The notes under the pieces were generated by a model. That model did no database searches, was not told the origin of the DNA, and saw only the letters and a program-made list of their open reading frames with translations. From the NCBI RefSeq assembly GCF_000770675.1, contig NZ_AVBG01000003.1, positions 310,001 through 374,000 on the forward strand: a stretch of DNA of 64,000 bases. Reading direction: 5' to 3'. This DNA is from Pontibacillus chungwhensis BH030062 (GTDB lineage Bacteria; Bacillota; Bacilli; Bacillales; BH030062). Positions within the stretch are counted from its first letter, which is position 1. Each line of letters opens with the position of its first letter. Positions 51,409 through 59,191 of the stretch are shown here, piece by piece. The position numbers were made by a program, and so were the translations under genes.

Positions 51409-51666
51409 TTACCTATTCTTTATCATTGGCACTACCATATAAGCCATTACTTCTAAAATCATGACCACTGTGACTAAAACTCCAAGTATTTTTGCAAATT
51501 CCAGACCACTAATCATGGATAGTAGGTAAGCTACTGGCAACGTGCAACTAAGGATGATACCCGCCACAATCTTCATCTTTTCATAACGCTGAAACATGCG
51601 AAAGGTACTCACTATTAAAACCGACGCTATGCTGACCAGTACTAAAAGAATCAGCCATGAATTCAT
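51409..51666 (-). CDS. Small three-helix membrane protein
   Basis: This 85-residue protein is hydrophobic over most of its length, with three segments. ATG at 51666 follows GGGAG; a longer frame upstream has no ribosome site. No family recognised. Confidence 0.62.
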   Translation of the reverse strand: MNSWLILLVLVSIASVLIVSTFRMFQRYEKMKIVAGIILSCTLPVAYLLSMISGLEFAKILGVLVTVVMILEVMAYMVVPMIKNR

Positions 51667-51768
51667 CCGAGAACACTCCCACCTATTTTGTTTAATTATT
51701 TCTACATTAACATATTTAACCATTGTATTGAAGCGTGCCTTCCGGTCATTAACAATTTGTTAGCCGAT

Positions 51769-52551
51769 CTAGTCCTTCTTAACAGCTAATGGTTCTCCCA
51801 CTCGTATAGAAGAGGATCGTTTCAAAGCAGGATGAAGCTCGACCTTATCCTTTTCAAATAATAAAACAATCGTTGAACCAAAGGAGAAATAGCCTACTTC
51901 TTCCCCTTTCTTAACGTTAGAAGAAGGATGAGTGAGTTCAATTGTGTTGATCCACATCGCACCAACTTTCACAATCGCAAGCCAAGTTCCGTCTTCTTGT
52001 TTTAGTTCAGAAACGATCCTATAGTTTGTCGAAAGGGGAGATCTCCCTAATGTGAGTCCAAGTTTGTTTACAGGAGTCGACTTCCCACCAAGATCGTATT
52101 GCTTTATAACTACGGCATCAGCAGGAGCATGAATGCGATGGTAATCAGCCGGGCTAAGGTACAAGACAACAAATAGCCCATCCTTGTATCGTGCGCTCAT
52201 ATCGTGGTCTTTTAGCAAATCTTCTATAGAATAGGTAAGGCCTTTCACTTTAATACATGAATCCATTACTTGTCCAAATTGCTCTATCCGTGCATCTACT
52301 GGACTAACAAATTCGTTCTCGTTCCCATTAACAAGCCTGGCATCCGCTTTTAATTTCCTAATAAAGAAATCTTCTAAAGAAGTAAATTCTTTACGGTGCT
52401 TCTCTATTTCTTCTTCATTAATTTTAAACCATTTTGCATAGATTGGGATAAACCATTTGCTTACAGAAGTTTGACTTGCTTTTTGAAGGAATCTTCCAAT
52501 TACTTTGTTGTTAAATAAACGAATAAGTCCGCGATATAACTGTTTTTCCAC
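51769..52551 (-). CDS. psd: Phosphatidylserine decarboxylase
   Basis: This 260-residue enzyme makes phosphatidylethanolamine from phosphatidylserine. The self-cleavage site FGST (in GYFSFGSTIVLLFE, about residue 225) yields the pyruvoyl group, and the earlier SPVDARIEQFG and YHRIHAPAD motifs carry the conserved Asp and His. GTG at 52551 is preferred because GGAGGG lies 6 nt upstream; an ATG two codons earlier touches that site. The usual partner pssA is not adjacent. Confidence 0.92.
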   Translation of the reverse strand: MEKQLYRGLIRLFNNKVIGRFLQKASQTSVSKWFIPIYAKWFKINEEEIEKHRKEFTSLEDFFIRKLKADARLVNGNENEFVSPVDARIEQFGQVMDSCIKVKGLTYSIEDLLKDHDMSARYKDGLFVVLYLSPADYHRIHAPADAVVIKQYDLGGKSTPVNKLGLTLGRSPLSTNYRIVSELKQEDGTWLAIVKVGAMWINTIELTHPSSNVKKGEEVGYFSFGSTIVLLFEKDKVELHPALKRSSSIRVGEPLAVKKD

Positions 52552-52694
52552 ATTCATCCCTCCAACGCCGCTTTTTCTTTACAGGTTAGATTCCCCAAAT
52601 TCCGTTCTTTTAAAGAAGACCAAAACCAGTCGCTCGATTAACTTAATAAATTTTTCCAAAGCAAGATTGACTAAAAATACCAACTACTATATTA

Positions 52695-52744
52695 TGAAGT
52701 TAACTTCACATGAAACAAACTTCACGTGAAATATACTTCATATT
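52695..52744. promoter_or_regulatory. Operator-like repeat cluster before the HTH operon
   Basis: TGAAGTTAACTTCA (52695-52708) is a perfect palindrome, and CTTCA-containing units begin at 52702, 52718 and 52734, exactly 16 bp apart; the middle one includes the palindrome TTCACGTGAA. The cluster ends about 18 bp before the HTH start codon, a natural site for autoregulation. Confidence 0.65.
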
Positions 52745-52761
52745 GTGTAGGGTGATACTGT

Positions 52762-52971
52762 TTGAAAAACCATATTAGAAGTCTTAGGAAAGAAGCCAAC
52801 ATAACTCAACAAGAATTAGCAGATTTAGTTTCCGTTTCTTCAAGAACAATTATTTCATTAGAAAAGGGGCGATACAATCCTTCTGTTCTTCTAGCTTATA
52901 AGATTGCGAAGATATTCAATGTGCGTATTGAAGATCTATTTACTTTTGAAGAGGATGATGACAATGAATAG
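52762..52971 (+). CDS. XRE-type HTH regulator (69 residues)
   Basis: This minimal Cro/CI-type regulator consists almost wholly of one HTH domain (residues 5-60, NITQQELADLVSVSSRTIIS) with an acidic tail. It starts with TTG behind GGGTGAT. Small XRE proteins of this kind are often paired with membrane proteins, as here: the next gene overlaps it by 8 bp. The 16-bp repeats upstream are its likely binding sites. Confidence 0.88.
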   Translation: MKNHIRSLRKEANITQQELADLVSVSSRTIISLEKGRYNPSVLLAYKIAKIFNVRIEDLFTFEEDDDNE

Positions 52972-53371
52972 TAGAGTACGAAATGTAATCGTTATGATTG
53001 TGTTAGCAACAACTGGTATAGGAACATTTATTTATGGGCTAGTTGAGGACCTGCCATTTGGAGTTGCTGGGTTAGGCCTTGCATTAGCAGGAATTTCGAT
53101 AGAAGTGTACATAAGAAATAGACGTGACACAACAACGGCTAATGGGGAGAAACGAAGTGAGATTGAGAAAAACGATGAACGAAATGTACTAATCCATGCA
53201 AAGTCAGGCGAGGCTGTGAATTTAATTATGGATGCCTTTATTGTCATCGCCGCCCTCCTATCCGTTTACTTAAAATTATCTACAGTAGCTCAAACCCTAC
53301 TCTTCTCTTTACTAATTATAAGAATCATGGTTCGACCTCTTGTGAAGCGATATTATGACGTTAGAATGTAA
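52964..53371 (+). CDS. Membrane protein partner of the HTH regulator
   Basis: This 135-residue protein has four hydrophobic segments in two pairs (about 7-45 and 85-125), separated by a charged loop with DERNVLIHAKSGEAVNLIMD. The pattern resembles DUF2178-type proteins that accompany small XRE regulators. Start ATG at 52964 follows GAGGATGATG and overlaps the regulator stop. Function unknown. Confidence 0.75.
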   Translation: MNSRVRNVIVMIVLATTGIGTFIYGLVEDLPFGVAGLGLALAGISIEVYIRNRRDTTTANGEKRSEIEKNDERNVLIHAKSGEAVNLIMDAFIVIAALLSVYLKLSTVAQTLLFSLLIIRIMVRPLVKRYYDVRM

Positions 53372-53396
53372 GCAAACACAGAGGAAAGGGTGGAAA

Positions 53397-53534
53397 ATGA
53401 GAGAAGGTCTTGAACCTAAGCCAGAAGGACGCTTAAAACCTTTTTTAACCGGAATCGTGGTTACTCCTTTTAAAATTGTAAAAGAAGTGCTTACATATTT
53501 CTTTAAGCTGTGGGCGAATATATGGAATTTATAA
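53397..53534 (+). CDS. 45-residue small protein of the HTH operon
   Basis: The frame MREGLEPKPEGRLKPFLTGI then VVTPFKIVKEVLTYFFKLWA and NIWNL has a good ribosome site (GGAAAGGGTGG) and lies 25 bp after the preceding stop. The C-terminal half forms an amphipathic or membrane helix rich in aromatic residues. Function unknown. Confidence 0.6.
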   Translation: MREGLEPKPEGRLKPFLTGIVVTPFKIVKEVLTYFFKLWANIWNL

Positions 53535-53543
53535 GGAGCATGG

Positions 53544-53717
53544 ATGGGTATGCACAATAATAAAAAGAACATAGGCTGGGCAGTATTCGATGTGCTGACA
53601 TTTGGCATTCCATTATACATTCGGAACCTTTATAAGAAGCCAAAACAAACTCTTATCATTTCAAGCGTTGTATTTCCTATTATATTTCTCGTGTTGTTGT
53701 TACTTCTCCCATGGTAA
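53544..53717 (+). CDS. 57-residue membrane protein of the HTH operon
   Basis: This small protein starts MGMHNNKKNIGWAVFDVLTF, has a basic loop (RNLYKKPKQ) and a strongly hydrophobic C-terminal helix ending LLLLLPW. AAGGAG lies 5 nt before the ATG, and it begins 9 bp after the preceding stop codon, so it belongs to the operon. Function unknown. Confidence 0.62.
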   Translation: MGMHNNKKNIGWAVFDVLTFGIPLYIRNLYKKPKQTLIISSVVFPIIFLVLLLLLPW

Positions 53718-53835
53718 AAACAAAATCCTAAAACGGGGAACTTTTTCTCTTAAAAACAAAATCTTATGTTTTACACCCATGCACACTGGGAAACCTATAA
53801 CTGTACAACAAATTCCAACAGAAAGGATGAGATCA

Positions 53836-53997
53836 ATGTATAAGAGATCACAATACCAGCCTGTCGGAGGAGAAAACGATACATCAGCAGCAAAAGAAGT
53901 AATCTATTCTAAAGAATTTAAGAAAGCCGACATTGCTGGCGGATATCGTAAACCAAAATTACAAGAAGCCAAAAATAGTAACCCTCAGTTACCGTAA
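53836..53997 (+). CDS. 53-residue hydrophilic protein
   Basis: The frame MYKRSQYQPVGGENDTSAAK continues to NPQLP. AAAGGATG lies about 8 nt upstream, and a terminator follows after about 20 bp. The charged, low-complexity composition recalls small spore proteins, but I cannot place it in a family. Confidence 0.6.
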   Translation: MYKRSQYQPVGGENDTSAAKEVIYSKEFKKADIAGGYRKPKLQEAKNSNPQLP

Positions 53998-54015
53998 AGG
54001 GGTTATATGTAGAGA

Positions 54016-54046
54016 AGCAGCCTAGAGATAGGCTGCTTTTGGTTTT
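54016..54046 (+). terminator. Terminator after the 53-residue protein gene
   Basis: AGCAGCCTA and TAGGCTGCT form a perfect 9-bp stem with loop GAGA, followed by TTTGGTTTTG. Confidence 0.88.
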
Positions 54047-54166
54047 GTACGGTTTCATTTTCTCACTTTTTCACTTTATGCACTCCCCGGTTCTTCATAT
54101 CGCTCCCCTCTCCCTAAGATAAATTCCAATCTGAATCCTACATTTTCTCCCCCGCTTCATCATTCC

Positions 54167-54697
54167 TTATAAATTCTTGATTCTATGAAGCTCGCCTATA
54201 TTAAATCCGATCCAAGGCCCCAAAAAAGGAAGAAGTGAGATGAAAGAGTCGTTTGTTACAGAGTCCAATTCCAACACAGACAAACACAACGTAACCCCAA
54301 TACTCAAAACCGTTGCGACGATCGCTTCAATACCCTTTTGTCGAACCCACTTTCTTTCTCCTTTACGATCTTTGTCAAAAGCTATAACGTAGCGAGCTGT
54401 TTTTGTTCCTAGAGGCCTCCCTGTCATAAAGGTGTAAAGGGAATTAACCGCTATTCCCCAAGAAAGTAGACAAAAACCAAGCAAAAGAACAAAAGCTGAC
54501 CCTGCTTGATTCGAATAAAGGAACAAAAAGACGAACATCAGAAAGATAAGTAACATGACTAGATTTGACTGAATTAATAGCTTCTTTTTCATTCGCTTAA
54601 CTTTATCTAAATCCCATTCGATTCCAATCACACCCCGTCTAAATTTCCCTCTATTTCCATCACTGTAGAAAACACTCCAATAAATAGTTCGCTCCAT
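54167..54697 (-). CDS. Membrane protein of unknown function
   Basis: This 176-residue protein has an N-terminal soluble segment, then four hydrophobic segments in two pairs (about 42-90 and 125-165) around a basic loop (RPLGTKTARYVIAFDKDRKG). The ribosome site is weak, and a later ATG in KRMKKK is possible. No family recognised. Confidence 0.6.
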   Translation of the reverse strand: MERTIYWSVFYSDGNRGKFRRGVIGIEWDLDKVKRMKKKLLIQSNLVMLLIFLMFVFLFLYSNQAGSAFVLLLGFCLLSWGIAVNSLYTFMTGRPLGTKTARYVIAFDKDRKGERKWVRQKGIEAIVATVLSIGVTLCLSVLELDSVTNDSFISLLPFLGPWIGFNIGELHRIKNL

Positions 54698-54900
54698 ACC
54701 TTTTACAATACATACGAATTCAAATGGAAATAGTTCCTATCTAAATAGAAAGTAAAACAAACTTATCGATTTGTAGATAAAGCTAACCTCGACCTAACAT
54801 GATCCCCTCCTGCCTTTATTGAAATGTATAGAAAAAACATCTTCCCCCCATCTTCCGAATAGAATTAATAAAAAATACTCGCACGAAATGGGGAATCTTC

Positions 54901-55746
54901 TTGCTACAAGTATCAGGAAGTCCATATCCATCCAACCCTCCAGTGAACACGGGTCCTTTGGATGATGAAATTATAAAGGGAATGCAGAATTCTAGTGAGT
55001 TATACTCCTATTCTTCCATGAATGAATTGCTATTTGATCTAAAAGTTCGTAAAAACACAATAGAAAGTGCAGAAGAGATGAGCGAAGGGGAAGCTACGTT
55101 TCGAGGGTTTCGTTCGGCTACCTGTAACCCTGATTACTGGTATTTGACTCCGGCCGGAGGATTCTTAATTAAGTCCAATGTCCTTCCTTCTGACGCCATT
55201 CAAGATATCTACAACAATAGCTCTCTTTATGCTTATGAATGCGCGACTGCTTGCGTCATAGTATTTTATCATGCTGTTATGAAAAGTATTGGGGCATCTT
55301 CATTTAATCGGCTATTCCAGAACCTTTACCTATACAGTTGGAATACGGATCCTGACCTTGGGACATATACGTATTATGCGAATGATTTCTTGCCTGGGGA
55401 TGTTGTTTATTTTAATAACCCGGACTATGACCGTGAAAACGCAAATTATAGAGGAGAAAATGCAGTCGCGATGGGCGGTGGAAAGTTTTTTGGGCATGGT
55501 ATTAACATCGTAACGACTGAAGGAATGATTGAATTCCTAAATAGTAAGAGATATGAAGGGAGTCAACGATCGGCTTATTTAACAAGCTCTGTCACACGAT
55601 TACTTGTTGACCGCTTCATGCCTTACTCCAATACATATAGAAGTTTGGTGCCTTCTGCCCCATTGTTATCCATTCACCATAACAAAATATCCATCTCACT
55701 CATTCAACATATTTACTATCTCTCTAAAGGAAGTCGCAAATCATGA
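54901..55746 (+). CDS. tgl: Spore coat protein-glutamine gamma-glutamyltransferase
   Basis: This 281-residue transglutaminase cross-links spore coat proteins through lysine-glutamine bonds. The catalytic cysteine is C114 in YAYECATACVIVFYH, matching Cys116 of Bacillus subtilis Tgl, with conserved FLPGDVVYFNNPDYD and YRGENAV further on. It is about 35 residues longer than the 245-residue Bacillus subtilis enzyme, the extension being C-terminal and rich in Ser, Ile and His. It begins with TTG behind GGGGAA. Presence implies sporulation. Confidence 0.9.
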   Translation: MLQVSGSPYPSNPPVNTGPLDDEIIKGMQNSSELYSYSSMNELLFDLKVRKNTIESAEEMSEGEATFRGFRSATCNPDYWYLTPAGGFLIKSNVLPSDAIQDIYNNSSLYAYECATACVIVFYHAVMKSIGASSFNRLFQNLYLYSWNTDPDLGTYTYYANDFLPGDVVYFNNPDYDRENANYRGENAVAMGGGKFFGHGINIVTTEGMIEFLNSKRYEGSQRSAYLTSSVTRLLVDRFMPYSNTYRSLVPSAPLLSIHHNKISISLIQHIYYLSKGSRKS

Positions 55747-55849
55747 TCGAAACCGTGACATGTACCCATTTTTGAGGTTGACGGGCTCGAAATTTGAATA
55801 GGTGCGTATACTGTAGTGACAAATAACTAGTCTGAAAGGAAGAATGAAT

Positions 55850-56026
55850 ATGTATGCTAATGTTAACGCACCTGCAAATGTAAATGCTCCTGCGAATGTG
55901 GCCCCTGCTTACATGGGACCTTCTTACGGAATGATGCCTTGCCGTAACGACAACACGTTTGTATTAATTGTTGTGTTGTTCATCCTGTTAATCATTGTTG
56001 GCGCTTGCTGCTATTACAACTGCTAA
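55850..56026 (+). CDS. YjcZ-like sporulation peptide
   Basis: This 58-residue protein has a repetitive Asn-Ala-Pro N-terminus and ends in the hydrophobic TFVLIVVLFILLIIVGACCY then YNC, the hallmark of the YjcZ/YczN family of small spore membrane proteins. ATG at 55850 gives proper spacing to AAAGGA; an ATG two codons earlier would be too close. It lies 100 bp after tgl, consistent with spore-specific expression. Confidence 0.85.
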   Translation: MYANVNAPANVNAPANVAPAYMGPSYGMMPCRNDNTFVLIVVLFILLIIVGACCYYNC

Positions 56027-56061
56027 TCAATGATCTAGCCAAAAAATAATGAAATTTTCTA

Positions 56062-56102
56062 CTATAAAAGGACATGAGCCTCGTTTGCTCATGTCCCTTT
56101 GT
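56062..56102. terminator. Bidirectional terminator
   Basis: GGACATGAGC and GCTCATGTCC form a 10-bp stem with a 7-nt loop between the converging YjcZ-like and PH-domain genes; A and T runs flank it. Confidence 0.85.
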
Positions 56103-56105
56103 TTA

Positions 56106-56435
56106 TTAAACATTAAATTGTATATCAGAATTCGCTCGCTCTAAATCTCTTACAAATTTCCCATAACCGTTAAGAGCCAGCAGATACTTCTCAGATTTGG
56201 TTGTGAGCACGATCCTGTCGTTGATTCGACCTGGTATACCAATTACTGTAGCATCCCCTGGACCCGCAAAGTATTCCGATTCTTCTACCTTAATAATTTC
56301 ATTTAGAGGAATGGTTACACGAGAGAAAAGGTGCTTCACTTCTAATACATCATCTTTTACTTCCCATCGTACCTGAAAAAAGTAAACGATCATTAGAAGC
56401 ACGAGTAAACCGAGACCTATCCAAAGAAATGTCAT
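56106..56435 (-). CDS. Membrane-anchored bacterial PH-domain protein (SunI-like)
   Basis: This 109-residue protein has one N-terminal transmembrane helix (1-20) and a PH-like domain (WEVKDDVLEVKHLFSRVTIP ... INDRIVLTTKSEKYLLAL). The pattern matches SunI, the sublancin immunity protein of Bacillus subtilis, and related YnzG/YolF proteins. Immunity here is inference; no bacteriocin gene is visible nearby. The ATG follows AAGGAGGG. Confidence 0.75.
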   Translation of the reverse strand: MTFLWIGLGLLVLLMIVYFFQVRWEVKDDVLEVKHLFSRVTIPLNEIIKVEESEYFAGPGDATVIGIPGRINDRIVLTTKSEKYLLALNGYGKFVRDLERANSDIQFNV

Positions 56436-56541
56436 GCTTCGGACCCTCCTTTATAGTATCTACGGAATAAACATCCAATCGTTTCAATCGATTTTTAAAG
56501 AAAATAGGAAACCCCTCCCCCTTTTCTTATACCCTGTTAAG

Positions 56542-56925
56542 CTATGATCGAACAGAAGCACTAGAATCATTCAACTCTCCAAGCTCGATCCGGTTCCCAT
56601 CAGGATCTGATAAAACAGCAATCGTTCCCCAATCAAACTCAAGCCCTCTCTCTTTAAAAGTAGCTCCACGACTCTCTAGCTGATGTACTTCCCTGTCCAA
56701 GTCTTGCACATCAAATCGGATTACAGTTGGGTTTTGATGCCTGTCCTTTGCCTCATCACTTCCAACCCCGCCTTGTTCGACCATTAAATAGCCGTGCGGG
56801 AGGTCAAAAGAAACAAGTGTACTTTTTACATTTCTTACAGGCAGCTTAAGGATATCTTTGTAAAAGGTTATGCATTCTTCGTAGTTCTCGGTAAAAACGA
56901 TTAGTCCAAATTCACGAAAATTCAT
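56542..56925 (-). CDS. VOC-family (glyoxalase/bleomycin-resistance-like) protein
   Basis: This 127-residue protein has the vicinal-oxygen-chelate fold: FTENYEECITFYKDILKLPV near the N-terminus and LSDPDGNRIELGEL near the C-terminus. Metal ligands are plausible (Glu in RIELGE), but the reaction is unknown. The ATG follows AAAGGAGG. It lies next to the broken acetyltransferase gene. Confidence 0.9.
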   Translation of the reverse strand: MNFREFGLIVFTENYEECITFYKDILKLPVRNVKSTLVSFDLPHGYLMVEQGGVGSDEAKDRHQNPTVIRFDVQDLDREVHQLESRGATFKERGLEFDWGTIAVLSDPDGNRIELGELNDSSASVRS

Positions 56926-56965
56926 ATGTATGCCTCCTTTAGTGATCTAGATGGCAAGGCATCCT

Positions 56966-57489
56966 TTATAACCCAATCCAAAACCGCTTCACGACATTTC
57001 CATTCTCCTCGATGTGATCCGTGTCTTGGATGCCTCCGTTATTCAAGATCGTTTTCATAGATCCTTCATTATCCGCATCGCATACAACCAATGCTTCTTG
57101 TATACCAATTTCTTTCGCTTTTTCGAGCGCCAGTTGAAGGATAGCTGTGGCATATCCTTTACGACGTTCAGACGGACGGATGCCGTAACCAATGTGGCCT
57201 CCACTCTTCCTTAAAAATTCCGTTAACCCGTGACGAATATTTACGATCCCTAGTATTCGGTCGTCCTCACTCGTCAGCCAAAAAGTGGAGTCAGGGGCCA
57301 TCCCTCAGGCTGCCCAATGCCTTTAGAGTTATTTTGTAAATACAGAAGCATCGCTTCAAAGTCTGTTGGGTCCTTTTGAAGAACGAATGGGATCATGTTC
57401 TCTCCGCTTTCCACCCATTCGTTGTAGTAAGATTGATAGGCTGATTGCAATTCGATTGATGGTTCTACTAGTTTTAGATGTGGTTTCAT
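56966..57489 (-). pseudogene. GNAT acetyltransferase gene with a frameshift
   Basis: The N-terminal half (ATG at 57489, GGGGGAGGG ribosome site) reads to GIGQPEGW and then shifts frame to a stop at 57274; the C-terminal half resumes with PDSTFWLTSEDDRILG and carries the acetyl-CoA motif IRPSERRKGYATAILQLAL. Between TGG (Trp) and CCT (Pro) only two bases remain where a codon is expected, so a single-base deletion near 57292 explains the break. It is a recent pseudogene or a sequencing error. Confidence 0.82.
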
Positions 57490-57682
57490 TAGGCCCTCCC
57501 CCTTTTGGTAAATTTTCACTAGTTTATCATAAAGGGTGGTGGCATGGAACTGGGGAAGTGGAAATTATTTCTTACCTTAAGTTTTTTAGGTATCGTTTCA
57601 TTTACCAAATAACCCCTTTATGCATACGGAGTCAACTTTGGTTCAACAATAAAAGGGAGCAACTTAAGAAGGGACAGATTAT

Positions 57683-57841
57683 ATGAAACCAAACAAATCA
57701 TCTAAAGGAAATACAAAATCCCAAATAAAAAAAGGCGTCGCTGGTACAGATCCCGAGAAAGTTAAACAAGACATTCAGAAGGATCTAGACGCCGGGATCG
57801 GAGACATGACTTCACATGAAGCTGGATCAATGAGGGATTAA
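57683..57841 (+). CDS. 52-residue hydrophilic protein
   Basis: The frame MKPNKSSKGNTKSQIKKGVA continues to a C-terminus HEAGSMRD. AGAAGGG precedes the ATG and a strong terminator follows. The very polar, Lys/Asp/Gly-rich make-up resembles small acid-soluble spore proteins, but no SASP signature is present, so the role is unknown. Confidence 0.65.
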   Translation: MKPNKSSKGNTKSQIKKGVAGTDPEKVKQDIQKDLDAGIGDMTSHEAGSMRD

Positions 57842-57850
57842 GGTAATAGA

Positions 57851-57890
57851 AAAAAGGTAAAGAGCACGTGGCTCTTTACCTTTTAATCTT
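57851..57890. terminator. Bidirectional terminator between the 52-residue gene and murB
   Basis: AAAGGTAAAGAGC and GCTCTTTACCTTT form a 13-bp stem with a short loop; poly-A and poly-T lie outside. The murB stop codon falls inside the downstream arm region. Confidence 0.88.
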
Positions 57891-58794
57891 CACCTATAAT
57901 TCTAACTTCTGTTTCAAGGTCTACACCGAACTTCTCTTTAACGGTTTTCTGAACGTGTTTGATTAAATTCACATAATCCGTTGCCGTTCCTCCACCAACG
58001 TTCACCATAAATCCAGCGTGCTTCGTCGAAACCATGACGCCACCAATTTGAACGCCCTGTAAGTCACTGTCTTGAATTAACTTCCCAGCAAAATAGCCTG
58101 GAGGCCTTTTAAAGACGCTCCCGCAAGAAGGGAATTCTAAAGGCTGCTTCGATTCACGTTTGAATGTTAAATCATCCATCTTTTCCTTAATGACATCATA
58201 CTCACCTTCTTGTAAAGCGAAGGTAGCTTCTAATACGAGTAAGTTCCGATCCGGAATGTTACTAGTTCGATATCCTAACCCAAGATCTTCAGCACTTACG
58301 GCTAGAAGTTCCCCTTTATCCGTCACGACGACCGCGCTTTCAAGCACATCGGAGACCTCGCCACCGTATGCACCTGCGTTCATATAGAGGGCTCCGCCTG
58401 TTGTGCCAGGGATTCCGCATGCAAATTCCAATCCCGTTAGCTTTTTCTCTAGAGCATATCTAGAAACATCAATAATCTTAGCACCAGCTTGAGCTGTTAT
58501 TTTGTTTCCATTATGACTGATGTCCTTCATCTTCCCTAAGAAAAGAACGACACCTCTAATGCCACCATCTTTAATAATCATGTTCGAGCCATTCCCAAGG
58601 AACGTTACGGGCACTTCGTTTTCGTAGCAATAGGCTAATACTTCTCCTGCCTCATTGTTAGTCTCAGGAGAAACCAAAATATCCGCTTCTCCGCCAGTAT
58701 TGGTGAATGTGTAGGTTCTTAGCGGTTCATCTTTTTTTACATGGTTCACGTTAATTAACTTTGAAAGATCATCGTACCATTTCATTTTTGTCAT
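57883..58794 (-). CDS. murB: UDP-N-acetylenolpyruvoylglucosamine reductase
   Basis: This 303-residue FAD enzyme makes UDP-MurNAc for peptidoglycan. Family marks include the FAD-binding [20 protein letters not shown] and [20 protein letters not shown], the catalytic Ser in [11 protein letters not shown], and the final Glu in ETEVRIIGE. Length and motif spacing fit type II MurB of Bacilli. It is monocistronic, outside the division cluster. Confidence 0.95.
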   Translation of the reverse strand: MTKMKWYDDLSKLINVNHVKKDEPLRTYTFTNTGGEADILVSPETNNEAGEVLAYCYENEVPVTFLGNGSNMIIKDGGIRGVVLFLGKMKDISHNGNKITAQAGAKIIDVSRYALEKKLTGLEFACGIPGTTGGALYMNAGAYGGEVSDVLESAVVVTDKGELLAVSAEDLGLGYRTSNIPDRNLLVLEATFALQEGEYDVIKEKMDDLTFKRESKQPLEFPSCGSVFKRPPGYFAGKLIQDSDLQGVQIGGVMVSTKHAGFMVNVGGGTATDYVNLIKHVQKTVKEKFGVDLETEVRIIGED

Positions 58795-59067
58795 ATCTAT
58801 TCAATCCTTTTGTTTCATTCGTCTAGTTTATATTATGAACATACTTTTTCTTTGTTCACAATCATATTCAATTCTAACCATCTCTAACTGTATTCGTAAG
58901 CCGGTTCGCATATGCATGCTCCAATTTAATTACACTACATAAAATAATATCATACTTCAACAGTCTATAAATGGCATACCTTTAAATTCCTCTTCAATTT
59001 CCGAGACGTAGGGACAAGTTCACCGTATCTTCGAGTCGCAAAATAAAACGTTTTACCCACCATATAT

Positions 59068-59105
59068 AAAAACGGACAAAATGCTTAAGCATCTTGTCCG
59101 CTTTG
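59068..59105 (-). terminator. Terminator of the acyl-CoA operon
   Basis: On the minus strand GCGGACAAGATGCTT and AAGCATTTTGTCCGT pair around a tight turn and are followed by TTTTATATA. Confidence 0.8.
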
Positions 59106-59160
59106 TTATCCCTTACCTAAGTTAAAAATAAGTGTAGCCTCAGTTCAGATTCCAAGAAAC

Positions 59161-59180
59161 GGGACAAGGGACCTGTCCCT
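59161..59180. repeat. Dispersed palindrome copy
   Basis: GGGACAAGGGACCTGTCCCT, preceded by AAAC as at 31255. The following CCATCCC is also found after the copy at 27529. Confidence 0.65.
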
Positions 59181-59191
59181 CCATCCCATTT

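Larger units (their letters stand above)
58795..59191. other. Gene-free region with repeats between murB and the acyl-CoA operon
   Basis: It contains the murB promoter region on one side, the operon terminator (59068-59105), a degenerate repeat near 59011 (GGGACAAGTTCACCGT) and a full copy of the dispersed palindrome at 59161-59180. No coding sequence is supported. Confidence 0.6.

Noticed and set aside
53602-53835. Long plus-strand frame covering the end of the 57-residue gene and continuing to the 53-residue protein
   Set aside because: The 57-residue frame has a proper ribosome site in another phase; only the last 53 codons of the longer frame are supported.
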